A DNA stretch of 50,420 nucleotides from contig KN884606.1 of the NCBI GenBank assembly GCA_000934455.1, positions 1 to 50,420 of the forward strand, written 5' to 3'. The stretch itself is not shown here. The text below holds more notes on this DNA, generated by a model. It worked only from the letters and a program-made list of their open reading frames with translations, did not search any database and was not told the DNA's origin. Position 1 is the first letter of the stretch. The stretch is from Apostichopus parvimensis (Eukaryota; Echinodermata; Holothuroidea; Aspidochirotida; Stichopodidae).

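Noticed and set aside
40431-50420. Plus-strand open frames opposite the antistasin array exons
   Set aside because: Shadows of the cysteine-rich minus-strand repeats; they lack splice sites in phase and follow the minus-strand domain pattern.

Overview
This is eukaryotic genomic DNA. GT-AG introns, long stretches of simple-sequence repeat, hAT miniature elements with 8-bp target-site duplications, tRNA-derived SINEs and LINE 3' ends with (ATT)n tails all point to an animal. The repeat style and the gene type suggest a marine invertebrate deuterostome, possibly an echinoderm such as a sea cucumber; this is inference. A 91-base assembly gap lies at 13589-13679.

One gene dominates the window. 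It lies on the minus strand and runs from beyond position 50420 down to a stop codon at 3595-3597. I reconstruct 51 coding exons, numbered x1 (last, 3' exon) to x51 (5'-most, cut by the window edge). Together they hold about 8.6 kb of coding sequence, roughly 2,860 residues. The protein is a string of two small disulfide-rich protease-inhibitor modules: 23 WAP (four-disulfide core) domains and at least 56 antistasin-like domains. It ends in a hydrophobic tail that looks like a GPI-attachment signal or a membrane anchor. The start codon, signal peptide and promoter are outside the window. With one exception, every complete internal exon has a length divisible by 3 and starts and ends in phase 1, so exons can be duplicated, lost or skipped without breaking the frame.

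Layout: 1-3594 is 3' UTR and downstream sequence containing a 95-bp direct repeat. 3595-10477 holds the anchor exon and six WAP exons. 10955-19001 mixes single-domain antistasin and WAP exons. 19878-24479 is an antistasin block. 25556-39608 is mixed again, with three fused WAP/antistasin exons. 40431-50420 is a young tandem array of exons with three or four near-identical antistasin repeats each. In the array the exons are separated by introns that carry a tRNA-like sequence and a 71-bp minisatellite. Two near-identical copies of a 2-kb mobile-element composite lie in this array. One array exon (x46) carries a 7-bp deletion that shifts the frame.

Taken together, the sequence describes a cell-surface or secreted multi-headed protease-inhibitor-like protein that is still expanding by tandem exon duplication. 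The predicted reactive-site (P1) residues of its antistasin modules vary between Arg, Met, Ala, Thr, Ser, Asn, Leu and Phe, so different modules may face different proteases. I see no convincing protein-coding gene on the plus strand, no CRISPR array, no rRNA and no intact tRNA gene.
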